The position numbers were made by a program, and so were the translations under genes. Below the pieces are notes generated by a model. The model did no database searches and had not been told where the DNA came from. It was given only the letters and a program-made list of their open reading frames with translations. From NCBI GenBank assembly GCA_965140365.1, contig OZ223196.1: DNA of 64,000 nt; one strand, 5' to 3'. Shown here piece after piece: positions 36,400-43,723 of the stretch. The DNA comes from Hydrogenovibrio sp965140365 (GTDB taxonomy: Bacteria; Pseudomonadota; Gammaproteobacteria; Thiomicrospirales; Thiomicrospiraceae). How positions within the stretch are numbered: position 1 is the stretch's first letter; every line of letters begins with the position of its first letter.

Positions 36400-36636
36400 C
36401 TAACAACTCCTCAAATCTTCACCGCCATCGCCCATCCCGGCATTGCTGGCGCATTCGGGGTTACCCAGCAAATACGCCCAGCAATGGTGGCGAGCATCCG
36501 GGTACTGCGCTTTCAATTCCGCCAACCACGCCATGCCTTCCGCACGATTCTGAATGCCCTTGGCATAGGCGATAAAGCGGCTTTTTTTGATTTCAATTTC
36601 AGCGCGGTTCAAGTCCGCGGGAACAGGATACGACAT
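36400..36636 (-). pseudogene. yigZ: 5' fragment of the native yigZ gene
   Basis: AAAGGTAACC precedes the ATG at 36636. The first 73 residues are an intact YigZ N-terminus (EIEIKKSRFIAYA, DARHHCWAYLLG, GDGGE). After Glu, where the family continues with PSGTAG, the frame runs into island sequence and stops within five residues. The host promoter and start remain, so a short nonfunctional peptide is probably made, and its transcription may run into the restriction operon on the same strand. Confidence 0.87.
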
Positions 36637-36675
36637 GGTTACCTTTTTATGACCCGGCAAACAGGCCAGGCCTGG

Positions 36676-37656
36676 TCAATTTTCGGAGTTCGATTCGATG
36701 TTGGTATGGTTTTCGCCAATACTGCGCATCACCCAAATCGGTTGAGCGGTATAGATCACATCCAACGACAGATAATCATAGGTTTGTTTCAGGTGGTGAT
36801 ACAAACGGTCACGGAAGTCGTCTTGCTGATGAATGTCAAACGGGGTTTCGTCCCCCAGTTGAATGTAAACCTGCACGTACATCATGCGCCCGGCTTGTAA
36901 ATAACGAATTTTCATATCCAGATAGCCGACGGAATCGAAGACCTCCTCGACTTCTTTTTGCAGAAAACGCATCAATTCGGCATCATCGGTACGGCCGATA
37001 ATCTGCAAGCCGTTATCTTTTAAGATTTTCAGCGGAATCGGCAACATCAATAAAATCAAAATCAGAATGACCACCGGGTCGGTGTAAGGCACCCATTCTT
37101 CATGGCCGATGGCTTCCATCCAGATAGCCGCGCCGAACGACAAGCCGACAGCGATACTGAGAATGCCGCCGGTCAACCAACCTTGCAAATCCACATGAAT
37201 CAGCGATGACTGGGCGGTTTTATTCATGTGGTACAGCACATAGGCCAACCCAAACCCAAGCACGGAGGCAATCACGGAATAGAACACGGCAATATGGGCG
37301 TCAATGTGACGACCGCCGTGGAAAATCGCTTCCACCGAGGCGTAAAACGCCACCAAAATGACCAGCAGAATCAACACGCCTTTGATGAAATTCAGCACCG
37401 GTTCAAAAATGGCATAACCGAACGGCTGAGACTGGCTGGCCTGCTGGGCCATCAGGCTGACCACCCGCAAGGTCAACAAACCGGCGACCAAATCGATGAA
37501 CGGATAAACCCCGTCCATCAAAATCGCCTGAGACTGGGTCAGGTAATAAAACAATAGCCCAAGCACGGCCATCAAAATGTCGCCGACCATCACCAGTTTG
37601 ATGGCGCGCTTTTCCGTCGCAACTTTTTGGGCTAAAGGGATTTTTTGATTCGACAT
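36676..37656 (-). CDS. Cation diffusion facilitator family transporter
   Basis: The 326-residue protein has six transmembrane helices. The metal-site pattern includes Asp in MDGVYPFIDL (helix 2 region) and HVDLQGWLTGG (helix 5 region), followed by a cytoplasmic domain of about 100 residues. CDF proteins export Zn, Fe, Mn or Co in exchange for protons. The substrate cannot be decided. The stop codon directly abuts a CCAGGCCTGG copy (36666-36675). Confidence 0.85.
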   Translation of the reverse strand: MSNQKIPLAQKVATEKRAIKLVMVGDILMAVLGLLFYYLTQSQAILMDGVYPFIDLVAGLLTLRVVSLMAQQASQSQPFGYAIFEPVLNFIKGVLILLVILVAFYASVEAIFHGGRHIDAHIAVFYSVIASVLGFGLAYVLYHMNKTAQSSLIHVDLQGWLTGGILSIAVGLSFGAAIWMEAIGHEEWVPYTDPVVILILILLMLPIPLKILKDNGLQIIGRTDDAELMRFLQKEVEEVFDSVGYLDMKIRYLQAGRMMYVQVYIQLGDETPFDIHQQDDFRDRLYHHLKQTYDYLSLDVIYTAQPIWVMRSIGENHTNIESNSEN

Positions 37657-37729
37657 GTTTCCGTTCTTATGTGTTTTGTAAGTTCAATATAGGCCCGAGC
37701 CCCGCAGGCTTAATAATAGGCTAACCATT

Positions 37730-37906
37730 TCAGTCATCGGAAGACGACACGCCTTTGCGCCGTAAACGGTAGCGGGGGTTGGTTTCATATAAATCGTCCC
37801 AGCCATCGTCGAGTTCATTTTCGCCATATTCGCGTTCATACGGTCGGATATCACGCACCCATTCGTATCCAAACCAACCGAATACCCAATTCAATAGCTT
37901 CAACAT
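37730..37906 (-). CDS. 58-residue acidic protein coupled to mnmE
   Basis: The ATG at 37906 lies one base after the mnmE stop codon (TGATATG). The sequence starts MLKLLNWVFGWFGYEWVRD, with an aromatic-rich helix, and continues with a charged tail rich in Glu, Asp and Tyr (EREYGENELDDGWDDLYE). It has no cysteines and no convincing transmembrane segment. The tight coupling supports a real gene. I recognise no family. Confidence 0.6.
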   Translation of the reverse strand: MLKLLNWVFGWFGYEWVRDIRPYEREYGENELDDGWDDLYETNPRYRLRRKGVSSSDD

Positions 37907-37907
37907 A

Positions 37908-39263
37908 TCACTTTCCGATGCAGAAGGAGGTAAAAATTCGTCCCAACAAATCGTCCGAAGTAAATTGCCCGGTGATTTCCGACAGTGCCTGCTGCGCCTG
38001 ACGTAAATCCTCCGCGAGCAATTCCCCGGCGGCATAGGCTTCCAACTGCTGTTGGCCGGTTTGTACGAATTCCAAGGCCCGATTCAAAGCGTCCAGATGA
38101 CGTTTACGCGCCATAAACACACCTTCTTGGGTTTGTGCATACCCCATCTGGATTTTCAGATGCTGCTTGAGCAGGTCCAGCCCGAGCTGATGCTTGGCCG
38201 ACAACCAGATTTCCGCGGTTGTCGCGGATTCGTCCAGGCCTGGCGATTTTTCAATCAAGTCGATTTTATTGTGAATCAGGGTCACCGGAATGTGTGACGG
38301 CATCCGCGTCAAAATCGCCCGGTCTTCGGGGTGGATGCTTTCATTGGCCTGCACCACCACCAAAATCCTATCGGCCTCTTCAATGGCTGCCCAGGCGCGC
38401 TGGATACCGATTTGCTCCACCGCATCGGTCGCTTCGCGCAACCCGGCGGTGTCCAACACATGCAACGGCATGCCGTCGATTTGGATTTCTTCTTTGACGA
38501 TGTCGCGCGTGGTGCCAGCGATATCGGTCACAATCGCCGATTCGCGGCCGGACAAGGCATTCAACAAGCTGGATTTACCGGCATTCGGGCGCCCCAAAAT
38601 CACCACCGACATCCCTTCCCGCAACAACACCCCTTGTTGCGCAGACGCCAACACTTGGTGCAACCGATCGAGAATATGCTGTAATTCCCCAGCCACTTTG
38701 CCATCGGACAGAAAATCGATTTCCTCTTCCGGAAAGTCGATGGCGGCCTCCACGTAAATGCGCAACTGAATCAGCTCTTCGACCAGTTCGTTGACCTGTT
38801 TGGAAAACTCACCCTGCAAAGACTTTAACGCCGACTTAGCCGCCTGCTGCGAGCTGGCGTCAATCAAATCGGCAATCGCCTCGGCCTGTGCTAAATCCAA
38901 CTTATCGTTTAAAAAAGCCTGTTTGGAAAACTCGCCCGGCTCCGCCAACCGTGCCCCGAGTTGCACCACTCTCTCCAACAACCATTGCAGAATGATCGGC
39001 CCGCCATGCCCTTGCAACTCCAGAACGTCTTCACCGGTAAAGGAATTCGGTCCCGGAAAAAACAACGCGATGCCTTCGTCCAACACGTCACCGCCAAGCC
39101 CATAAAACGGGCCGTAATGCGCATAACGCGGTTTCGGAACAAAACCGAGAATCGCTTCCGCCATACCGCGGCACTGCGGACCGGACACGCGAACAATGCC
39201 CACACCGCCGCGTCCCGGCGCGGTAGCAACCGCAGCAATAGTGTCATTCGATGCAAACGTCAT
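37908..39263 (-). CDS. mnmE: tRNA modification GTPase MnmE
   Basis: MnmE (TrmE) works with MnmG to install the carboxymethylaminomethyl group on U34 of certain tRNAs. The 451-residue protein has the tetrahydrofolate-binding N-domain (TIAAVATAPGRGGVGIVRVSG), the inserted G domain with Walker A GRPNAGKSSLLN near 222, and the C-terminal signature FCIGK with the essential Cys. It ends the conserved rpmH-rnpA-yidC-mnmE block. A CCAGGCCTGG copy lies inside the coding sequence at 38234. Confidence 0.97.
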   Translation of the reverse strand: MTFASNDTIAAVATAPGRGGVGIVRVSGPQCRGMAEAILGFVPKPRYAHYGPFYGLGGDVLDEGIALFFPGPNSFTGEDVLELQGHGGPIILQWLLERVVQLGARLAEPGEFSKQAFLNDKLDLAQAEAIADLIDASSQQAAKSALKSLQGEFSKQVNELVEELIQLRIYVEAAIDFPEEEIDFLSDGKVAGELQHILDRLHQVLASAQQGVLLREGMSVVILGRPNAGKSSLLNALSGRESAIVTDIAGTTRDIVKEEIQIDGMPLHVLDTAGLREATDAVEQIGIQRAWAAIEEADRILVVVQANESIHPEDRAILTRMPSHIPVTLIHNKIDLIEKSPGLDESATTAEIWLSAKHQLGLDLLKQHLKIQMGYAQTQEGVFMARKRHLDALNRALEFVQTGQQQLEAYAAGELLAEDLRQAQQALSEITGQFTSDDLLGRIFTSFCIGK

Positions 39264-39302
39264 GTGGATTCCTGTTCAACCGTTGGCGCTTCTGAAATGC
39301 AA

Positions 39303-39361
39303 AGCGCCCTTAACGGGCGCTAAACATATGGATTGTTTCGACGTACCTTGCCGAAACAATC
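39303..39361. terminator. Two hairpins between the 107-residue gene and mnmE
   Basis: The first stem is AGCGCCC / GGGCGCT (39303-39321). The second is GATTGTTTCG / CGAAACAATC with an 11-nt loop (39331-39361). On the minus strand both follow the stop codon of the 107-residue gene, and the distal one is followed by TTTGCATTT. They could end the yidC transcript or set mnmE expression. Confidence 0.6.
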
Positions 39362-39381
39362 GAGACCGAAACTTAGAAACC

Positions 39382-39705
39382 TTAACCGGCCATCACTTGA
39401 TAAGTGGTGGTCTGTAAATCGGTCACAAACGGTTTCTGGCTCAATTTGGCCACCGTTTTATCGAGTTTCTTTTTCGACTTGAACGTCATTTCTTCGGCTT
39501 CGTCGTTGACCTTGAACGACAGCACATACAAAGGCTGTGTGTCGACAGAGGCCGTGGCCGGTGCCGTTTGCACCGAGCCGCCTTCCAACGGCACATAACC
39601 GTTTTGAGTTTTATAACAAATCGGCGTGGTGCCATCCATCACCAACCAATCGACTTGGCCATATTTCGGGTGATCTTTACCCGGTTTTTCATAGGTTAAC
39701 TGCAT
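39382..39705 (-). CDS. 107-residue conserved-position protein between yidC and mnmE
   Basis: AAGGAAA precedes the ATG, which follows the yidC stop by 12 bp, so the gene is expressed with yidC. The protein is soluble, with no signal peptide: MQLTYEKPGKDHPKYGQVDW, a Thr/Ala-rich linker, then a Lys-rich half (FKSKKKLDKTVAKL). I recognise no domain. Because this place in the operon is normally occupied by membrane-insertion and tRNA genes only, it may be a lineage-specific addition. Confidence 0.7.
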   Translation of the reverse strand: MQLTYEKPGKDHPKYGQVDWLVMDGTTPICYKTQNGYVPLEGGSVQTAPATASVDTQPLYVLSFKVNDEAEEMTFKSKKKLDKTVAKLSQKPFVTDLQTTTYQVMAG

Positions 39706-39717
39706 GGTATTTCCTTA

Positions 39718-41382
39718 TTATTTTTCTTCGCCCGATTCGATCTTCTTGGTGATGTACCACTGCTGCGCAACCGACAGGATGTTGTTGACCACCCAGTAAA
39801 GCACCAAACCGGCCGGGAAGAACATGAAGAAGATGGTGAAGATAAACGGCAAGGCTTTCATGACCTTCTGCTGCATTTCGTCCATCATTGCCGACGGATT
39901 CAGTTTCTGCTGTACCCACATGGAAATCCCCATCAGAACCGGCAGAATGTAATACGGGTCTTTGGCCGACAAATCCTGAATCCACAGAATCCAAGGGGCC
40001 TGACGCATTTCCGCCGAGTACAACAATACCCAGTAAAGCGCAATGAACACCGGCATCTGCACCAGAATCGGCAAACAACCACCCAGTGGGTTGATCTTCT
40101 CTTCCTTGTACAGCTTCATCAATTTCTGCTGGAAGATGGCCTTGTCATCGCCATAGTTTTCTTTCAACTGCTGCAACTTCGGCTGGAATTTCTTCAGGCG
40201 CGCCATGGAACGATAAGACGTTTCCGACAGTTTGTAGAACAGCAGTTTGATCAAAATCGTCAAGAGGATGATCGACCAACCCCAGTTGCCGACCAGCGCG
40301 TGGATTTTTTCCAACACCCAGAAAATCGGCTCGGCGATGATGGTCAAGACGCCGTAATCCACGGTCAACTCCAGGCCGGGCGCGATTTTTTCTAAGTTAT
40401 CCTGAATAATCGGCCCAATATACAATTCGGACGTCAAGTTACCGGTTTGGCCCGGCTCAACCGACACCATCGGCTCCACCACACCGGCAACGTAATCGCC
40501 TTCACCCAACGGCTTGGCGTAATAACGGTTCTGACTGTCCTGATTCGGAATCACCGCCGACATAAAGTAGTGCTGAATCATCGCTGCCCAGCCGCCTTCA
40601 ACGGACAGGTTATTAACCGGTTCGGTCTTCAGGTCATCGAACGGATGTTTGTTGTATTTGCTTTCGGCGTGGCCGTTGTACAACACCGGTCCGGTGTAGG
40701 TGTACATCATCGCATTGTGATCCGGATCGTAGGTGTTGCGGACCAACTGAGAGTACAAGCTACCGCTCCATTCAGCCTGAGCCGTATTCTCAACTCGATA
40801 ATCGATGTTAATCAGGTAACGACCTTTCTGGAAGCGATAAATTTTGGTGACCTTGACGCCATCCTGCTCCCACGTTAAAGGCACTTCCAGCGTATCGCCG
40901 GTCAGTTCATAGTGGGTTTGCGCCGACTGATACAACGATTTGTGTGTCGGAGCCGGTAGCGTGGCTTTCTTCTGCAGGGCAATGCCGTTTTGCGCGATGT
41001 ACATCATGGGGGCTTCATCGCCCATCAACTGGAACGGCTTGGAATGATCTTGCGTCGCGGCGTATTTCAGCAGTTTCACATCACGAATGTCACCGCCTTG
41101 CGTGTCGATCACAATGTCCAGCACATCGGTTTTGACATGAATGCGCTGTGCTTGCTGAATTTTGGCTTTGGCCGTCGGCACATCCTGCGTGGCCTGATGT
41201 GCGCCCGGCACGGCATCCGCTTCATTGACTTCCGGCACAGCGGCCTCTTTCGACGTTTGCGAGGTCGATTGGGTGGCGGTCGTCAGGGCCTGGGTTTGTG
41301 GGTTTTGGAATTGCGTCCATTGCAACCAAATCCAGAGCAATGTGAAGGCTAACGCCAACCACCAGAAAGATCTCATATTCAT
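39718..41382 (-). CDS. yidC: Membrane protein insertase YidC
   Basis: The protein has about 554 residues: an N-terminal membrane anchor (SFWWLALAFTLLWIWLQW), a large periplasmic domain, and the conserved five-helix insertase core from about residue 340 (VGNWGWSIILLTILIKLLFY, then LGGCLPILVQMPVFIALYWV). It inserts proteins alone or with SecYEG. AGGAAA fits the ATG at 41382; an ATG six bases later is an alternative. No yidD gene separates it from rnpA. Confidence 0.96.
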   Translation of the reverse strand: MNMRSFWWLALAFTLLWIWLQWTQFQNPQTQALTTATQSTSQTSKEAAVPEVNEADAVPGAHQATQDVPTAKAKIQQAQRIHVKTDVLDIVIDTQGGDIRDVKLLKYAATQDHSKPFQLMGDEAPMMYIAQNGIALQKKATLPAPTHKSLYQSAQTHYELTGDTLEVPLTWEQDGVKVTKIYRFQKGRYLINIDYRVENTAQAEWSGSLYSQLVRNTYDPDHNAMMYTYTGPVLYNGHAESKYNKHPFDDLKTEPVNNLSVEGGWAAMIQHYFMSAVIPNQDSQNRYYAKPLGEGDYVAGVVEPMVSVEPGQTGNLTSELYIGPIIQDNLEKIAPGLELTVDYGVLTIIAEPIFWVLEKIHALVGNWGWSIILLTILIKLLFYKLSETSYRSMARLKKFQPKLQQLKENYGDDKAIFQQKLMKLYKEEKINPLGGCLPILVQMPVFIALYWVLLYSAEMRQAPWILWIQDLSAKDPYYILPVLMGISMWVQQKLNPSAMMDEMQQKVMKALPFIFTIFFMFFPAGLVLYWVVNNILSVAQQWYITKKIESGEEK

Positions 41383-41482
41383 CCGTTGTTTCCTGCTTCT
41401 CAATCGTTACGGTTCACAAAAACCGAGTAACATATATTAAAGGTGTTTATTCTACTGTACTGTTCGGCTGATTCGGGCGAAA

Positions 41483-41983
41483 TCAAGCCTTGTCCCGGCG
41501 CTTTCGCACTGCAGCCGGTCTGCCGGCCTGGCGTCGTTGCTGGCCGTCTTTCAAACCGCTTTGCTTCACTTTCCGGATCAGGTGTTCAAAACTGTTGATC
41601 AGAACGCGATTCTCGACATCCTGCATGCCTCTACGCCCTAAAACGACAATATCATACCCGCTTACTGCTTGTTTATGTTGACGAAATGTCTCTCGCGCCA
41701 ATCTTTTTACCCGATTGCGCCAGACGGATTTCATCAATTGTTTCTTAGCGATGGCTAATCCCAGCCGCGGATAAGGCAACCCATTCGGACGAACAATAAA
41801 GGTCCAATGGCGATTAGAGAATTTCTCTGCCTTGGCGAATACGTGTTGAAACTGTTTGGGACTCAGAAGTCGAAGGGATTTGGGAAAGTGATTTCGGTTG
41901 AAATCGTGATGAGTGAGTTCCAGGTTGTCTAGACTTAACCCCGAACCCGACTCATCAGAATTTTGTGGCGGCTGCTCAATCAT
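41483..41983 (-). CDS. rnpA: Ribonuclease P protein component
   Basis: RnpA binds the RNase P RNA for tRNA 5' processing. The core (LSPKQFQHVFAKAEKFSNRHW to FEHLIRKV) includes the signature RNRVKRLARETFR. At 166 residues it is longer than the usual 115-130: there is an extra N-terminus of about 35 acidic residues and a basic C-terminal tail (KDGQQRRQAGRPAAVRKRRD). The start ATG has no clear ribosome-binding site, so an internal start is possible. It lies 12 bp after rpmH. Confidence 0.93.
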   Translation of the reverse strand: MIEQPPQNSDESGSGLSLDNLELTHHDFNRNHFPKSLRLLSPKQFQHVFAKAEKFSNRHWTFIVRPNGLPYPRLGLAIAKKQLMKSVWRNRVKRLARETFRQHKQAVSGYDIVVLGRRGMQDVENRVLINSFEHLIRKVKQSGLKDGQQRRQAGRPAAVRKRRDKA

Positions 41984-41995
41984 TAAGATGAATGA

Positions 41996-42130
41996 TTACG
42001 CAGTCAAACGCTTACGTCCTTTTGCACGACGAGCCGCCAAAACTTTACGGCCGTTCTTGGTTGCCATGCGAGCACGGAAACCATGCGTACGAGCGCGCTT
42101 GATAACACTTGGTTGAAATGTACGTTTCAT
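41996..42130 (-). CDS. rpmH: 50S ribosomal protein L34
   Basis: The protein has 44 residues, MKRTFQPSVIKRARTHGFRA, and a basic remainder ending in KGRKRLTA, nearly identical to L34 across gammaproteobacteria. It is the first gene of the rpmH-rnpA-yidC block transcribed away from oriC. A miniature element sits 17 bp upstream of its ATG, in the place of its leader or promoter. Confidence 0.97.
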   Translation of the reverse strand: MKRTFQPSVIKRARTHGFRARMATKNGRKVLAARRAKGRKRLTA

Positions 42131-42146
42131 GATATCAATCCTATTA

Positions 42147-42309
42147 AGGAGAGCGTTGCACGAGATGGATGCACAGATAAAAATGGCTAAAATTTCCCTG
42201 AATGTCGTTGAAAAACTGGCCAATAGCTCGCTATTCGCTGCGTTTTCCGCCTAATTCAGAAAAATTTTATTTCATTTTTCTATAGCGCCCCACTCATGCA
42301 AAGCTCTCA
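42147..42309 (-). repeat. MITE-like element, copy 2 (163 bp)
   Basis: Same family as 3641-3802 in opposite orientation. The ends are inverted repeats with the GAGAGC-KTTGCAYGAG pattern. A 3-bp direct repeat TTA flanks it (42144-42146 and 42310-42312). It occupies the region directly upstream of rpmH, so it either carries or displaces that operon's promoter. Confidence 0.8.
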
Positions 42310-42516
42310 TTAGAAAATTACTTCTTTCAAAAGAATCGCGCATTTTAATCGAATCCCCTTTAAATAACAACCAGATAATCCATTATTTTTACCAGGCCTG
42401 GTCAAAAATCGGATTTACGCCGTTTCATCCGCTCTCATCCGCCCATTTCTTCTTCTCAAAGTGTTTCAAGCCTTTTCAGAATCCACCTTTCGCAAATTAT
42501 GCTATAGTTCCCGTCC

Positions 42517-43305
42517 ATGTTAATCGAATTTTCTATTTATCTGCTGACGGGAATCATCGCAGGCTTTTTCGCAGGCTTGCTGGGCATCGGCGGCGGTTTA
42601 ATCATTGTACCGGTGCTGACCACGGCGTTTGTGTATTTTCTGAACACGCCCCACTTAGTCCATCTCGCCATCGGGACCTCCATGGCTACCATTCTGGTAA
42701 CGGCCGCGGCATCAATTCGTGCACACCAAAAACACGACGCCATCCGCTGGGACATTGTCAAAACCCTCACGCCGGGCATTTTGCTCGGCGGTCTATTCGG
42801 CGGTTGGGTGTCACAGTTTTTCAATGCCAACACCCTCGCGCAAATATTTGCCGTTATCGAACTGGTCATCGCCGTTAAAATGCTGACGGATGCGCAGCCC
42901 AATCCCCACCGTGAATTACCGGGGCTGGCCGCCCGCTCGGTGGCCGGCACGCTGATCGGCGGCATTTCCTCACTGGTGGGCATCGGCGGCGGCGCACTCA
43001 ATACCCCTTATATGGTGTGGCATAACGTATCGGTCCGACAAGCCATCGCCACCTCGGCCGCCTGCAGCCTGCCGGTGGCGGCGGCTGGCACCTTGGGCTT
43101 TGTCATTGGTGGCTGGAACGCCACCGACCTACCGGCTTACGCCACCGGCTATATCTATTGGCCGGCCTTTTTCGGCATTGTCATCGCCAGTTTCTTTATA
43201 GCGCCGCTCGGAGCCGCTTTAACCCATCGACTGCCGGTCAAACTCTTAAAACGGGTCTTTGGTGTACTGCTGGTTATCCTGGCCATTAAAATGTTCTGGT
43301 TTTAA
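42517..43305 (+). CDS. TauE/SafE family anion (sulfite) exporter
   Basis: The 262-residue protein has seven or eight transmembrane helices and the duplicated TauE/SafE glycine motif: FFAGLLGIGGGLIIVPVL in the first half and SLVGIGGGALNTPYM in the second. The family exports sulfite and organosulfonates. In a sulfur oxidiser, sulfite or thiosulfate-related export would be sensible, but this is inference. It lies between rpmH and oriC on the opposite strand to rpmH. The 204 bp upstream carry a CCAGGCCTGG copy at 42392. Confidence 0.85.
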   Translation: MLIEFSIYLLTGIIAGFFAGLLGIGGGLIIVPVLTTAFVYFLNTPHLVHLAIGTSMATILVTAAASIRAHQKHDAIRWDIVKTLTPGILLGGLFGGWVSQFFNANTLAQIFAVIELVIAVKMLTDAQPNPHRELPGLAARSVAGTLIGGISSLVGIGGGALNTPYMVWHNVSVRQAIATSAACSLPVAAAGTLGFVIGGWNATDLPAYATGYIYWPAFFGIVIASFFIAPLGAALTHRLPVKLLKRVFGVLLVILAIKMFWF

Positions 43306-43376
43306 CCCGCCCGTCAATCGAACACAACGCATGACTGGTCGCCTTCCGTCGGCCAACAAGCGCGCCCAAAAATCTT

Positions 43377-43520
43377 CAATACAAAAAAAATTGTTTAATT
43401 TTAAAAAACACAAAAACAACTTATATTTCAGCTAGATAACTACATTGAAATCGGTTTTATCCACAGCCTTTCTCAACAACTTATCCACAGGCTAAGGGTA
43501 TTTTTTAAAGTTATTCACAG
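43377..43520. other. oriC: Chromosomal replication origin (oriC) core
   Basis: A 64-bp AT-rich unwinding region (43377-43440) is followed by three DnaA boxes: TTATCCACA at 43457-43465 and 43481-43489, and TTATTCACA at 43511-43519, all in the same direction. It lies directly upstream of dnaA, and gene orientation switches here. The box number is low, so more boxes of weaker match may exist. Confidence 0.85.
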
Positions 43521-43521
43521 G

Positions 43522-43527
43522 TATAAT
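43522..43527 (+). promoter_or_regulatory. Candidate -10 box of dnaA
   Basis: TATAAT lies 2 bp beyond the third DnaA box, which would cover its -35 region. This suggests autorepression by DnaA. No good -35 hexamer is visible. Confidence 0.5.
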
Positions 43528-43576
43528 CGCCGTTAGTTTTTTGGCCGCCGAATGGGCGCGCTTTTAAAGCCGGTTT

Positions 43577-43590
43577 CGAAAACGTTTTCG
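43577..43590. promoter_or_regulatory. Perfect palindrome in the dnaA leader
   Basis: CGAAAACGTTTTCG is a perfect 14-bp palindrome inside a longer imperfect inverted repeat with outer arms CCGGT / ACCGG. It lies about 135 bp upstream of the dnaA start and may be a regulator site or an RNA hairpin. No known factor is assigned. Confidence 0.4.
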
Positions 43591-43723
43591 ACCGGTCTGC
43601 CCTTCTTTCATGGGCGAACGTTTTTCCGAACGTTTCAAATGAATCAACCATAATAATGAATAAAATTCGCCCGAGGAAAGCGCCGCTTTTTTCCTTTTCT
43701 CGGAGCGGAAATGGGTACTCGTT

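Larger units (their letters stand above)
29737..36417. mobile_element. 6.7-kb AT-rich defence island inserted in yigZ
   Basis: Base composition drops sharply at both ends, where the two halves of the native yigZ begin. The cargo is a membrane protein plus DGQHR protein on the plus strand, and a methylase, nuclease and second YigZ operon on the minus strand. No integrase, transposase, tRNA or clear terminal repeat is visible, so recombination or illegitimate joining is more likely than a classical integrative element. Breakpoints are placed to within a few bases from where the YigZ reading frame ends. Confidence 0.85.

Noticed and set aside
29737..36417. Complete Dnd or phosphorothioation system
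   Set aside because: Only a DGQHR protein is present; no dndA, C, D or E genes or sulfur-transfer motifs occur in the island.
29737..36417. Prophage or integrative element with integrase
   Set aside because: No integrase, transposase, phage structural gene or tRNA attachment site can be seen in the island or at its ends.
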